From NCBI RefSeq assembly GCF_000025625.1, contig NC_013923.1, positions 1 through 64,000 on the forward strand: DNA of 64,000 nucleotides. The letters are read 5' to 3'. This stretch comes from Natrialba magadii ATCC 43099 (GTDB taxonomy: Archaea > Halobacteriota > Halobacteria > Halobacteriales > Natrialbaceae). The position numbers were made by a program, and so were the translations under genes. The notes under the pieces were generated by a model. It was not told where the DNA came from. It saw nothing but the letters and a program-made list of their open reading frames with translations, and searched no databases. This document shows positions 49,363 to 59,105 of this stretch, piece after piece. Numbering within the stretch: the stretch's first letter is position 1; every line of letters starts with the position of its first letter.

Positions 49363-51228
49363 TTACACGTGTTCATCGAGGAACGCATCGATTCGCTCGA
49401 ACTGTTCGATACGGTTCTCGAGCTTGGTCGTGTGGTGACCTTCGTCCTCGAAGATACACGTTTCGACCGGAACGCCCTGCTCTTCGACGGCGTCAGCGAT
49501 CTGGCGTGCCTCATCGACCGGCACGCGCGGATCGTTCGCGCCATGCTGGACGAACAGCGGGCACGCAATCTGATCGACCGTGTGGATTGGACTGATCGAC
49601 TCGAGGAACTCGCGATCAGCATCGAGTGAGCCGTACTCTGCCTCGCGGTGGGGTCGGCGGTAGTCTCCGGTGTTCTCGAGGAACGTCACCCAGTTCGAGA
49701 TACCGACGAAATCGACGGCGGCCGCCCAGATGTCGGGATACTCGGTGATACACGCAAGCACCATGAAGCCGCCGTAAGAGCGGCCGTAGCAGACGATCGA
49801 GTCGGCGTCGATCTCCGGCCGGTCGCGGAGCCACTCGACGCCTTCCGCAATATCTCGAACGGAATCCATCCGTTTCTCGACGTCGTCGAGCGCGGCGTAC
49901 TCGCTCCCGTAGCCCGAGGAGCCACGGACGTTCGGTTCGAAAAGGGCGTATCCTGCATCGAGGAAGTACTGGCGGATCGGCCGGTTCCGCCACGAGGGAC
50001 GCCGCTGAGAGTGTGGGCCGCCGTGAATGTCTACGATCACTGGCGTCTCTCCCTCCTCGTAGTCGTCGGGAAGGGTGAAGAACGCCGGAATCTCCCTGTC
50101 GTCGAACGTCTCGTATCGGATCAGATCGGGTTCGTGGTACTGTTCGAGGGGGATACCACCGGAGGAGGGTATCGTCCAGCGTTCCGACTCCGGTGTAGCA
50201 GTGTCATCGATCGTGTCCAGTTCGACGGTGTAGATCGAGTAGTTCAGGTTGGTCGACGAGACGGTCATTGCCGCTCGGTTTCCTGCAGGGCCGATCGTCA
50301 GCCCAGAGACGACACCGTCTGGGACCCCGACTGAGACGGTGTCTGCCTCGGTCGGTGTCCGAAGCTGACCGACGAAGAGCTCGGAGTAGCCGTCGACGTT
50401 TCGCGCGTATGCGAGCCGACCGGTCGCAGCGTCGAGGCCGAACTCGTCGACACTCCAGTCATCAGATTCCTGATCGTCGACGGTGACTGGTTCCGCCTCG
50501 AGCGTTGCAAGGTCGATGCGGATCAGTTCCGTCGTGTCGCCGAAGGTATCGCTCACACAGTAGATTGCTTCGCCGTCCGGTCCGAAGGTGGGGTGGCTGT
50601 ATCGAGCAGGGTCCTCGTGTGGGGTGACGTGTCGACGTTCGCCACTGTCGACCTCGACGACGGAGAGGTCGATGTCCGAACTGGCGTGGGCGTTTCTGAG
50701 AAGGAGTCGGTCACCGGACGGACTCCAGCCGACGACGCTGATGCGACCGTCGCCCTCACAGACGCGTGTCGGTTCGCTCCCGTCGGCTCCACCCTCGTGA
50801 TCGGTCCCGCCCTCGCCGGTATCGACAGCCATTACGTACACGTCGAAATCAGCGGTGGTACGACGGTTGGCGGTGAACGCGACTCGGTCTCCATCGGGGC
50901 TCCAGGCGCCCCACTGGTGGATCGCATCTGGTCTGTCCGTCAGTTGGACGATCGTCCGGTCGTCGGGACTGAGTCGGTACAACTGATCGTGCTCGTCGGC
51001 GCCGGTGTCCTTACCGAACGCGATCACGTCGCCGCTCGGTGACCAGTCGACGAACGAAACGCGCTCGTCGTAGAACGTCTGCTGGGTCGGCCAACCGCCC
51101 GGCTCGCCGAGTGTCCAGACCTGCATCGTTCCCGTCGTGTCCGCGCGAAACGCCAGGCGACCGTCCGGTGCGACCGTCGCTCCTCTTGTTCCGCGAGCGT
51201 TCAAGTAGCGCCCGACATCACGTGTCAT
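49363..51228 (-). CDS. S9-family prolyl oligopeptidase-type peptidase
   Basis: The 621-residue protein has an N-terminal beta-propeller of WSPSGD/WSPDGDRVAF-type blades (about 1-350) and a C-terminal alpha/beta hydrolase domain. Catalytic residues are visible: Ser in CYGRSYGGFMVLA, Asp in QHGANDPRVPVDEA and His in EDEGHHTTKLEN. It resembles acylaminoacyl peptidases/dipeptidyl peptidases, without signal peptide, acting on short peptides in the cytoplasm. Its location just after the murein-peptide locus suggests it could finish the imported peptides, but it is also a common housekeeping gene. Confidence 0.93.
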   Translation of the reverse strand: MTRDVGRYLNARGTRGATVAPDGRLAFRADTTGTMQVWTLGEPGGWPTQQTFYDERVSFVDWSPSGDVIAFGKDTGADEHDQLYRLSPDDRTIVQLTDRPDAIHQWGAWSPDGDRVAFTANRRTTADFDVYVMAVDTGEGGTDHEGGADGSEPTRVCEGDGRISVVGWSPSGDRLLLRNAHASSDIDLSVVEVDSGERRHVTPHEDPARYSHPTFGPDGEAIYCVSDTFGDTTELIRIDLATLEAEPVTVDDQESDDWSVDEFGLDAATGRLAYARNVDGYSELFVGQLRTPTEADTVSVGVPDGVVSGLTIGPAGNRAAMTVSSTNLNYSIYTVELDTIDDTATPESERWTIPSSGGIPLEQYHEPDLIRYETFDDREIPAFFTLPDDYEEGETPVIVDIHGGPHSQRRPSWRNRPIRQYFLDAGYALFEPNVRGSSGYGSEYAALDDVEKRMDSVRDIAEGVEWLRDRPEIDADSIVCYGRSYGGFMVLACITEYPDIWAAAVDFVGISNWVTFLENTGDYRRPHREAEYGSLDADREFLESISPIHTVDQIACPLFVQHGANDPRVPVDEARQIADAVEEQGVPVETCIFEDEGHHTTKLENRIEQFERIDAFLDEHV

Positions 51229-51319
51229 GATCTGATGCAGTCACGCCGTTTGTTTGAACGTATGGGTCCCGGAACATTCGACTCGAATCTGATGCGTTCA
51301 CTACGCATTCAGCGATTGT

Positions 51320-51595
51320 ATGTCTAACTGGGACATTCTAAAAGACATAAGGAAGCTGCTATTAGTAACTCGAACCAGAAGTCATGACGCTCCCGATGAC
51401 CCTATCCTCGGCTCACTGGCGCAGATTCGACAGAATATCGTCGAACTGCACAATAGCGAGGATCTGTTCCGGACGGACCGGCGGTTGCCGAAAGAATCGG
51501 TCTGGGTGATCAATACCCGTCATACAACTGCTGAATCTTCGGTATCGTGGCTACACGTTTCTGTTATATATGATGGACAAATTATCTTGGGTTGA
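51320..51595 (+). CDS. small protein of unknown function
   Basis: The 91-residue frame begins MSNWDILKDIRKLLLVTRTR and has a helical middle (LGSLAQIRQNIVELHNSEDLF) and a beta-like end (SSVSWLHVSVIYDGQIILG). Composition is less acidic and A/T-richer than most genes here. No family is recognised and it may be an acquired or fast-evolving gene. Confidence 0.5.
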   Translation: MSNWDILKDIRKLLLVTRTRSHDAPDDPILGSLAQIRQNIVELHNSEDLFRTDRRLPKESVWVINTRHTTAESSVSWLHVSVIYDGQIILG

Positions 51596-52053
51596 CAGTA
51601 AACCATCGACAACCACACAATATATAGATTTCATTTAGTGATAGCAAATTAGATAATATCGGTGCTACTACTAATACTGGTTAGTCGATTGCCAATCAAT
51701 GTGCGGAGAGTCGACGGTCGGAAGAACGATTCGAGGTCTCGAGTGCGGGTTGGGTGCCAACCGAGGCACGAACGGTGTCTGTGAAACCGGAGATTTTCGG
51801 ATGATTGTGAGCTTTCGGTTCTCAACATGCTGCATATCGACATCTGGATTTCCGCACGCTCTCGAAACCGTTGTCCGGGGCCGGAGTCGTACCGGCAGAA
51901 CACGAAACGCAGGCCATCGTTCAATGTGATGCTGAGCCTTCGAACTCCGTCGTTTCCGCCGATCAATTTCCAGTGAGGACGTCCGTGACTGCAGCCGTGA
52001 ACGGATCTGGGAAACCATCACGCCTTATATCTTGCAACGACCAAGACGCCAGT
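51596..52053. other. intergenic region without clear features
   Basis: A/T-rich at first (51600-51680), then ordinary composition. The frames on either strand lack family resemblance. A TATA-like TTATAT at 52024-52029 belongs to the next gene. Confidence 0.5.
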
Positions 52054-52335
52054 ATGGCAGATCTCAATCCGATTGCGAAACAACTCCATCAAACCAGTCC
52101 AGCCCCTGTCGAACTGACACTCAGTGATGGAACAACGGCCATTTTCCAGCTCACCGGAGCCGAGTTTTTCCAGCAAGCGTTTCAAGCTGAAGGTACTCGA
52201 GAGGATGATGACGCGGACTACCGATTCGTCTCGAGCGACGATACTGAATCAATCCTGGTTGGACGAAAAGATGTAGACGAATCGGAGTGGACGATGGTTG
52301 GAACTGTTACCGAGGTTTCTACAGTCGAATCGTAA
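52054..52335 (+). CDS. small haloarchaeal protein, function unknown
   Basis: The 93-residue acidic protein starts MADLNPIAKQLHQTSPAPVELTLSDG and reads as a small beta barrel (AIFQLTGAEFFQQAFQAEG ... DYRFVSSDDTESILVGRKD ... WTMVGTVTEVSTVES), possibly LSm- or SH3-like. The TTATAT box 25-30 bases upstream supports this start. No function is known to me. Confidence 0.72.
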   Translation: MADLNPIAKQLHQTSPAPVELTLSDGTTAIFQLTGAEFFQQAFQAEGTREDDDADYRFVSSDDTESILVGRKDVDESEWTMVGTVTEVSTVES

Positions 52336-52398
52336 TCACCGTTGCTTTCGACGCCATGACCGTTCCCGAATCCCGTTGCTGTTCGTTGTGAGCGGAGC

Positions 52399-53202
52399 CT
52401 AGCGGCTCAACTCGTCAACATACGTGCTTTCAATTTCGGTCTCGAGTTCATCGACATACTGCGTCAAAATGTCTGGTAGTTCGTCGGTGTATCGGTTATC
52501 CGTGAATCGGTACTTCGGGCCGATGATGGCGATTGCGCCGAGAACGTTTCCATCGGGTTCTTTGACAGGCCGGCCGACCTCTCTGAGTCCGTCTACGTAC
52601 TCCTCATCGGCGAATGCGATACCTCGCTCACGAATTTGTTCGAGTTCCTGTGAAAGGACAGCTCGTTCCGTAATCGTGTTTGCTGTTTGCCTGGGAAGGC
52701 CCCAGTTGTCCAGTATCGTTTCAACGCGTTCAGCTGGCAATTCGGCGAGGATCGCTTTTCCAGTCGCAACGCAATGGAGATCGTAATAGATCCCGGCAGC
52801 ACTCGGCGCAGTAGAGAGATGTCGCTCCTTCGATGGGATGTGGCTATCCGGATGAAATGATTCGTGAACGAGAATGCCACGACCATTGTTCTCGACGACG
52901 AATTCGACTTCCTCGTCGATCTGATCTGAGAGTTCTGTCACGGTCTGTTTTGCCAGTGTGTACGCTCTCTTTTGGGAGCGCGCGTACTCTCCATGGTTGA
53001 GGAACCGGAGCCCGATCTGATACACTGCTCCTTCCTTCGTGAGATACCCTTTGTCGAGAAGGGTCCGGAGGTGGAGATGAATTGTACTCCTCGAAATATC
53101 TACTTCGTCGACCAATTCATCGAGCGTTGCCCCTCCCAGTTCCTGTATTGTATTGATGATAGCTAGTGACCGCTCCGTGGTTTTTGCTGTCTGTTTGGTC
53201 AT
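52399..53202 (-). CDS. IclR-family transcription regulator
   Basis: The 267-residue protein has an N-terminal winged helix (SLAIINTIQELGGATLDELV, then DISRSTIHLHLRTLLDKGYL) and a C-terminal IclR effector domain (GKAILAELPAERVETIL, GIAFADEEYVDGLREVGRPV, AIAIIGPKYRFT). IclR proteins sense small metabolites and usually control catabolic genes; none stands next to it, so its target is unknown. Confidence 0.94.
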   Translation of the reverse strand: MTKQTAKTTERSLAIINTIQELGGATLDELVDEVDISRSTIHLHLRTLLDKGYLTKEGAVYQIGLRFLNHGEYARSQKRAYTLAKQTVTELSDQIDEEVEFVVENNGRGILVHESFHPDSHIPSKERHLSTAPSAAGIYYDLHCVATGKAILAELPAERVETILDNWGLPRQTANTITERAVLSQELEQIRERGIAFADEEYVDGLREVGRPVKEPDGNVLGAIAIIGPKYRFTDNRYTDELPDILTQYVDELETEIESTYVDELSR

Positions 53203-53296
53203 AGGCTCTCTACTGTCTGGAAGGTATAAAGATTCATCTCACTCGGACTCTTAAGTACCTCGCGACTTTCGCTGTGGATCTGTATACAGCTCATGC

Positions 53297-53572
53297 TTAG
53301 CGGAGCTGTTCTTGTAGAATCCGGTATCGATAGGACCCGTTGTACCCTCGTGACCACTTCTCTAAGTAGGATCGACTTTCACAGAATAACCCGAATAGCT
53401 CTATGGAGAATCGATCATCGATCTCAGCTTCGACGCCCTCGTACAACACACGCGTTTTTATATAGGGTCCTCTTGTGGGATGGTTCAGGCATTCGGCTTG
53501 TAAATACTCTCGTACTATGCTGTCTGTTTCTGCAATATCGAACGTCTGTAATTGGGGAGGTACTTCGCTCAT
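53297..53572 (-). CDS. small protein of unknown function
   Basis: The 91-residue frame starts MSEVPPQLQTFDIAETDSIVREYLQ and contains RGPYIKTRVLYEGVEAEIDDRFSIE before ending GSYRYRILQEQLR. It is moderately acidic and reads like a real protein, but no family is recognised. It is flanked by decayed sequence and hairpin element copy 4. Confidence 0.5.
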   Translation of the reverse strand: MSEVPPQLQTFDIAETDSIVREYLQAECLNHPTRGPYIKTRVLYEGVEAEIDDRFSIELFGLFCESRSYLEKWSRGYNGSYRYRILQEQLR

Positions 53573-54228
53573 ACTGATCGAACGGTTCTATCGAGCACAC
53601 ACTGATGCGTCTCTAGATATCTTTGAGCGGGTGGATCATAATGATGTGGATAGTATTTCATAAACAGTTCGGTCAGTCTGACTATACATTTCTGTCGGTA
53701 GGAAGTAACTCGATGCCTGTACGGACCGTCTGGTCTCTCCCGAACCGACACTGAGGTACGTGGGAGTGTTTCGTGAGCTATAGTAGCCACTGCAAGTCAA
53801 TACACACCTGATCGCCAGCCTGCTCGGCGATCAGTGTGTAAATAGTTGCAGTTGTTACTATACTTCCCATGCGCTGTTCTCCTCTCACAAGTCCCCACTC
53901 CCACATTTGTCTGGCGACCACTCTCTGCCCTCTTATATAAAAGTCCAGCATAGTAGGATCTATATTGGACAATAAATACGAATCTGGCTCTGGTGTATTA
54001 CATATGTACTGCTGTAAATGATGTGTTCACCCAGCCCGCTCACTTCCTCTATCTCCGGTTCTTGCTTCTGCACTTCTGCAACGATCTGTAGTGAAATAAC
54101 TGATATGATGGCACACTCTATCTGATTATGCTGGATTTTTATATAGAAAACCTCTCTCAACCGGCCTCAACACAGTCCCAGTGTGGGCGATATCTTGATT
54201 ACTATCCAACCCGTCTGTTCAGTCTCAC
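53573..54228. other. intergenic region carrying hairpin element copy 4
   Basis: Apart from the 80-base element at 53781-53860 I see only A/T-rich sequence (53940-54150) and short frames without family resemblance. A frame at 53778-53972 on the minus strand is partly coded by the element itself and is not credible. Confidence 0.5.
53781..53860 (+). mobile_element. 80-base TA-inserted hairpin element (MITE), copy 4
   Basis: This copy is flanked by TA at 53779-53780 and 53861-53862, with the same orientation as copies 1 and 2. It differs from copy 2 at a few inner bases (for example AATACAC for CTGCAC). Confidence 0.9.
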
Positions 54229-54402
54229 ATGGGAATGGGAAACTATGACCAGAGTGAGTACGAACGCCGTGAACAAACGCCCACAGAGACTCAATCCAGT
54301 CCTGACGATCAACCCGACGAATATCATGGAACGGTGACCTTTGAAGAGGTTGAGTCGACCGCTACCTTACTCGAGGAACTCAAAGAGATCAAGGAAGGAT
54401 AG
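54229..54402 (+). CDS. small acidic haloarchaeal protein (DUF5786-like)
   Basis: The ATG at 54229 opens a 57-residue frame: MGMGNYDQSEYERREQ at the start, YHGTVTFEEVESTATLLEEL in the middle and KEIKEG at the end. From memory this pattern (MGxGxYDxSE ... GxVTFE ... LxEIK) is a widespread haloarchaeal small-protein family (DUF5786) of unknown role. The coding frame has no cysteines. Confidence 0.75.
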   Translation: MGMGNYDQSEYERREQTPTETQSSPDDQPDEYHGTVTFEEVESTATLLEELKEIKEG

Positions 54403-54575
54403 TTCACCACACATGAGCCTCGACACTCTGTAGCCTCTGATTTTGCACTCGCTGTTTCCGTTCGTTATTCAGACAGGGCCCCAATAATCCAGGGCTGTTG
54501 GCTTCTCTATTTATGTGCTTCGGCTCTAAAGCTTTGGTCAAACGACTTATGCTGATCCAGTTATTACGGTCGTGT

Positions 54576-54707
54576 ATGGGACTGAGTGAGTTCCTCAACG
54601 GTGACCAGATTACAGGCAAACAAGCAGCGATTGTATTCTTCGCTTGGCTTACAATCGTCATCGCGGTAGGCGTTCTTATGCTACTCTATACAAGCAACGC
54701 GGTGTAG
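54576..54707 (+). CDS. possible small single-pass membrane protein
   Basis: The 43-residue frame starts MGLSEFLNGDQITGKQ, followed by one hydrophobic helix (AAIVFFAWLTIVIAVGVLML) and a short tail. The shape is that of small haloarchaeal membrane proteins; an upstream in-frame start at 54498 would add 26 unlikely residues. No function is evident. Confidence 0.5.
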   Translation: MGLSEFLNGDQITGKQAAIVFFAWLTIVIAVGVLMLLYTSNAV

Positions 54708-55093
54708 ACCTATGTACCGCTCACACCGAACTGCGCTCCGCTGATGTGTTCTTCGACTCTCTAGTTGCCACTGAACGTCAGTACGCACCGGTTGCACGAG
54801 GAAAGCACAACTCGGAGCCACACGGTGACTGAGAACTGCGGATAGTGCGACTGGTTACAAACAGTTTCAGTTGTTCTGTAGTACCCACTCCAAGTCGAGT
54901 CCACCTGATCTCGCGGTTTCGTGCGCTCACTGTGTCTCTCGTTGTAGTCGGAACTAGCGGTGAAGAATTCGTCTAGAACTGTGTTAGTCCACTGGACGCG
55001 GTCTGGTATCGCTCTTTAATCACTATGTATATGCTTATACACCTTTTACCCCCTCCAGGGCGTCCTTCGAAAAGCGACGCTCTTGAAGAGAGA
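54708..55093. other. intergenic region with a decayed hairpin-element relic
   Basis: The relic at 54850-54940 is described separately. The rest leads to the glutamate dehydrogenase promoter (TATATGCTTATAC-like A/T-rich sequence at 55026-55042). No gene is seen. Confidence 0.55.
54850..54940 (+). mobile_element. decayed relic(s) of the 80-base hairpin element
   Basis: Around 54855-54880, GTTACAAACAGTTTCAGTTGT resembles the right end of the element, and from 54879 TAGTACCCACTCCAAGTC, CACCTGATC and CACTGTG follow in the order of its left half. It looks like the right end of one old copy joined to the left half of another. Confidence 0.6.
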
Positions 55094-56374
55094 ATGTCTA
55101 CTAGCAACCAGGCTACGACCGAGGAAACGGCTGAACCAGAATCGGCTCTCGAGACTGCCCGAAGACAACTTCGGCGAGTCGCAGAGCACCTCGACATCGA
55201 TCCGAGTATCGTTACTCGACTCGAACACCCTAAACAGGTTCACGAAGTCACGGTGCCGATCGAGCGCGATGATGGGTCTGTGAGTGTATTCACGGGCTAT
55301 CGGGCGCAACACGACAGTGTCAAGGGTCCGTATAAGGGTGGGATCAGATATCACCCTGCGGTGACGAGAAACGAGTGTGTGGGGCTTGGGATGTGGATGA
55401 CCTGGAAGTGCGCAGTCATGGATCTTCCTTTTGGTGGTGCCAAGGGTGGTATTGCGGTCGATCCCACTGATCTGAGTACTGCCGAGAAAGAGCGTCTCAC
55501 CCGGCGATTTACGCAAGAGCTTCGGGATGTTCTGGGGCCAAATCGCGACATCCCAGCTCCAGATATGGGAACTGATCCACAGACGATGGCATGGTTGATG
55601 GATGCGTATTCGATGCAGGAAGGAGAGACAGTACCAGGTGTGGTCACTGGAAAGCCGCCTGTCGTTGGCGGGAGCAAAGGCCGTACTGAAGCACCTGGTC
55701 GAAGCGTCGCAATAATTACGCGTGCAGTCTGTGACTATTACGACCGTCCGCTTTCGGAAACGACGATTGCCGTCCAGGGATACGGGAGCGTTGGCGCACA
55801 CGCTGCACGACTCCTCGATGAGTGGGGTGCAACAATCGTTGCCGTTAGCGACGTGGAGGGCGCAATGTACGATCCGACAGGAATCGATACGCACGCTGTT
55901 CCCTCGTATGATGAGGAACCGAATGCGGTTACAGAACACGCAGACACAGTACTGTCGAACGATGAACTCTTCGAACTTGATGTGGACATTTTTATTCCAG
56001 CAGCAGTCGGCAATGTCATCACCGAGGCTAACGCTGATTCGATCGGCGCAGATATCGTAGTAGAGGGGGCAAACGGTCCGACGACATCAACTGGCGATAC
56101 TATCCTCAACGAACGGGGCATCCCGGTCGTTCCAGATATTCTCGCTAATGCCGGTGGGGTGACTGTGAGCTACTTCGAATGGCTCCAGGATATCAACCGA
56201 CGCTCCTGGACTCTTGAAACGGTCCAGGAGGAACTCGAGGCCGAAATGATCGGTGCCTGGAACGCGGTGTGTGTTGAGTATGAGAGTCGAGACGTCTCGT
56301 GGCGAGATGCTGCGTATATTGTTGCCCTCTCGCGTATTGCTGAGGCACACGAGTCACGTGGACTGTGGCCCTAA
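55094..56374 (+). CDS. gdhA: glutamate dehydrogenase (Glu/Leu/Phe/Val family)
   Basis: The 426-residue enzyme has the substrate-binding [11 protein letters not shown] and the catalytic Lys region [19 protein letters not shown], then a Rossmann domain with [15 protein letters not shown]. It interconverts glutamate and 2-oxoglutarate plus ammonia. The ATG at 55094 is preferred over the in-frame 55025 on family length. Codon use is less GC-rich than in the 30-48 kb region. Haloarchaea often have several copies with different cofactor preference. Confidence 0.95.
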   Translation: MSTSNQATTEETAEPESALETARRQLRRVAEHLDIDPSIVTRLEHPKQVHEVTVPIERDDGSVSVFTGYRAQHDSVKGPYKGGIRYHPAVTRNECVGLGMWMTWKCAVMDLPFGGAKGGIAVDPTDLSTAEKERLTRRFTQELRDVLGPNRDIPAPDMGTDPQTMAWLMDAYSMQEGETVPGVVTGKPPVVGGSKGRTEAPGRSVAIITRAVCDYYDRPLSETTIAVQGYGSVGAHAARLLDEWGATIVAVSDVEGAMYDPTGIDTHAVPSYDEEPNAVTEHADTVLSNDELFELDVDIFIPAAVGNVITEANADSIGADIVVEGANGPTTSTGDTILNERGIPVVPDILANAGGVTVSYFEWLQDINRRSWTLETVQEELEAEMIGAWNAVCVEYESRDVSWRDAAYIVALSRIAEAHESRGLWP

Positions 56375-56437
56375 CGGATCCCCACTAACGCCGCAAGCCA
56401 CCCACGGAACGTCGCAGGCAGCCGCACTCACCGTATT

Positions 56438-56959
56438 TCACAAGTCCGTGGTTTGCATCCGTTCAATCTGGAGGGTGATACTATTAGAGACGCTATCTTT
56501 TCGTTCTATTGTCCCTTTTACGGTCAATCTCGAGAGTGGGGTTGGACCAACAGTAAGTGAATCCCCCTCGGAGAGCGTATCTATCTGTTCCTGCATGTGT
56601 ATCACTGCTCGACAGCGATCAGGGTGGTGTACGCTCGAAAGTGAAATTTCCTCTACGACTACGTTGTTCATCATTCGGCCATCGTATCTGACTGGGACAA
56701 TGGCTGGATCGTCTATCTGTTGAACTTCGAGCGCTGTGTATGCTGCTGCAGTTGGCCTGTATCCTCCCTTTGGACCAGGAACTCCGTCCACGAGCTGTAG
56801 TGCTTTGAGACTCTGCATTTTATTCCGGATCGTTCCGGCTTTCAACCCCACCTCCGCAGCAATGTCATCGCCCTTCACTGTCGTTTGTTGCTCCATGTGA
56901 AGATCGATCACTGCACGAAGAATCTTCTTTTGACTACTCGTTAGCTCAATTGCTGCCAT
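56438..56959 (-). CDS. winged-helix regulator next to trkA
   Basis: The 173-residue protein starts MAAIELTSSQKKILRAVIDLH and has an Rrf2-like winged helix (GDDIAAEVGLKAGTIRNKMQSLKALQLVDGVPGPKGGYRPT) followed by a beta-rich C-terminal domain (about 90-173). This arrangement is frequently seen beside Trk genes in haloarchaea in my memory. It is divergent from trkA with 208 bases between the starts and probably controls it. An in-frame upstream extension to 57073 is unlikely. Confidence 0.85.
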   Translation of the reverse strand: MAAIELTSSQKKILRAVIDLHMEQQTTVKGDDIAAEVGLKAGTIRNKMQSLKALQLVDGVPGPKGGYRPTAAAYTALEVQQIDDPAIVPVRYDGRMMNNVVVEEISLSSVHHPDRCRAVIHMQEQIDTLSEGDSLTVGPTPLSRLTVKGTIERKDSVSNSITLQIERMQTTDL

Positions 56960-57167
56960 AGTCTCTATTTCGACGTTTGTCCATTTAAACTCGCCGAACG
57001 AAGAACACCTCCGGTTGTGATCTGTGGTTTCTTCGGGTCGGACGGTATGTAATGCCCAACTCGGTTTGAACAAATCACTTCTTTCACGGTAAAACGAAAG
57101 GGGAAGAGGAAGGCATATCAGGTGATGGCAGCTACGGATTGCTGAGGATGTCCCGGGTGATTCCCCA

Positions 57168-58502
57168 ATGCGTGTAGTTGTTGTCGGGGCTGGCGAAGTC
57201 GGTCGAACGATTAGTGCAACCCTCGAGGATTCACACGATGTTGTTGTCGTCGACCGCGACAGTCAGAGTATAGATGAGATTACATATGCCTATGATGTCC
57301 TCGCAATTCAGGGGGACGGAACAGAGATCAGTACGCTACGGAAAGCTGGTATTGAGCAGGCGGATCTAGTAGTCGCCTGTACTGATACTGACGAATCAAA
57401 CATTGTTATCTGTACCGCTGCCAAATCTCGATCTAACGCGTTCACGATTGCCCGCGTCAGACGACGCTCCTTACTCGAAACGTGGGAGGGGGCAAACGAC
57501 TCGTTCGGGATTGATTTCATGATCTGCTCCGACCATCTCACTGCCCAGACCGTCTTTCGAATTTCCGGTTTTCCAGCGGCCCAAAACGTCGATTCCTTTG
57601 TTGGTGGGCGTATTCGCATGGCCGTGTTCGAAATTGAACCAGACAGTCCCATCGCTCACCAGACTATTACCGAGGCAGATCGATACGATTCGTTAACCTT
57701 CATCGCAGTCTTTTGTGAGGATCGAATCGAACTTGCAACGGGAGATACAGTGTTAGAACCATCTGATCGTGTCGTCGTTGTTGGCCGTCCGGAACCTGTG
57801 AGGAAGTTTGCGAACCAAGTAGCAACGCACGTGAACGACGCTGCCGATGAGGTTGTGATTGCTGGTGCTAGCGAGATTGGTATCCAGACGGCAAAAGCGT
57901 TTGAAGAGCACGGCTATCATCCACGCCTCCTCGAACGCAATACTGCTCGTGCACGATACGCTTCCGAACAATTACCAGGGACCACTGTCTTAGAACACGA
58001 TGCGACTGATCGTGAGTTCCTTTCCCGAGAGCATATTGGTGAGGCCGACATACTCATTTCAGCCTTCGAAACTGACGAACGGAACCTGCTCATGTCGTTA
58101 CTGGGCCGGCATATTGGAGTCGACAAAACAGTAGCGATCGTTGAGTCCTTCCAGTACTCCGAATTATTCGAGACGGTTGGTGTTGATATCACGGTTAACC
58201 CTCGAGAAGAGACTGCTGAGGAGATTGTCAAGTTCACACGCGAAAACCATACTGAAAAGATTGTTACGCTCGAACATGACCGTGCTGAAGTTTTCGAGAT
58301 CAAAGTGACGGATGATAGCATATTTACAAACAGAGAGATCGAGGCGGCAATGAGCGAACTTCCTGATGGTGTCATTATCGGTGCTATCTCCCGCAGCGGT
58401 GAATTCGTGACACCGAGGGGGTCGACAGTTATTGAACCGACTGATCATCTGGTTATGTTCGTCGATTCTTCGGTGCTCGATACTGTTGTGCCGGTTATTT
58501 GA
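57168..58502 (+). CDS. trkA: TrkA, NAD-binding regulator of Trk potassium uptake
   Basis: The 444-residue protein has two RCK_N Rossmann domains (MRVVVVGAGEVGRTISATLE at the N-terminus; DEVVIAGASEIGIQTAKAFE near 224-243), each followed by an RCK_C domain, the four-domain TrkA plan. It gates the TrkH channel in response to NAD(H)/ATP. No trkH gene lies within this window; potassium uptake is vital to salt-in halophiles, so the partner should be elsewhere in the genome. Confidence 0.94.
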   Translation: MRVVVVGAGEVGRTISATLEDSHDVVVVDRDSQSIDEITYAYDVLAIQGDGTEISTLRKAGIEQADLVVACTDTDESNIVICTAAKSRSNAFTIARVRRRSLLETWEGANDSFGIDFMICSDHLTAQTVFRISGFPAAQNVDSFVGGRIRMAVFEIEPDSPIAHQTITEADRYDSLTFIAVFCEDRIELATGDTVLEPSDRVVVVGRPEPVRKFANQVATHVNDAADEVVIAGASEIGIQTAKAFEEHGYHPRLLERNTARARYASEQLPGTTVLEHDATDREFLSREHIGEADILISAFETDERNLLMSLLGRHIGVDKTVAIVESFQYSELFETVGVDITVNPREETAEEIVKFTRENHTEKIVTLEHDRAEVFEIKVTDDSIFTNREIEAAMSELPDGVIIGAISRSGEFVTPRGSTVIEPTDHLVMFVDSSVLDTVVPVI

Positions 58503-59105
58503 GTCCCTTGCCCGGTCAGTAGGCACGCTGGCATTCATTGTCAAATTGGACCATCCTGTTTGGGATGTGGTCTAGTTTAGTGTCTTGCCATACATCTCAC
58601 CTAAGTGATTATTATAGGCGTTAGGTATTGCAGTGATGCCTGAATCATTCAAATGTGCTCTACCACTTGACCGGTTGTCCCTACAAGCTTTGGAAGTGAC
58701 TGTTCCGCATATTGAGGATATACCGTTTACTAATTCGAGACTGGTGTACCCACACTACCTCTCAACCGTAATTGATTGCAGAAGTTAAAACTCCTGTTCA
58801 CGGCCTTCTGCGTTGATCCCTCTCGGCGAGAACCATCGCATCGTCGAGATAATGTTCCTGGGCTACTCAATCTAGAACTGAACCGGTTGACCGTTATCCT
58901 GTCGTCGAACGCTGTGACAGAAAGACGAACTTCGAGACTTCTGTATTTCACGATATGACCAAGACAGCTTTTCTTTGAAAGTGATTGTCTGGTTATTATT
59001 CGGGGGTCGTGCTTCCTCCCCAGAAGCGACGCAACAGGTCGCACTCACATTCGAGATAGTGTCTGTCAGGTGAACGCCCCCGTGTTCTCATTCGATAGGG
59101 GCTGG
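58503..59105. other. 600-base intergenic region of low coding content
   Basis: Apart from a doubtful 50-residue frame at 58636-58788, I see no gene, repeat or RNA. The A/T content is higher than the window average. It may be decayed mobile or gene DNA. Confidence 0.5.
58636..58788 (+). CDS. doubtful 50-residue open frame
   Basis: The frame starts MPESFKCALPLDRLSLQALE and ends YPHYLSTVIDCRS. It has a mixed, protein-like composition but no recognisable family, and could be a fragment of a decayed gene. Confidence 0.25.
   Translation: MPESFKCALPLDRLSLQALEVTVPHIEDIPFTNSRLVYPHYLSTVIDCRS

Noticed and set aside
53778-53972. A 64-residue minus-strand frame
   Set aside because: Its C-terminal half is coded by hairpin element copy 4; the same peptide is produced by other copies.
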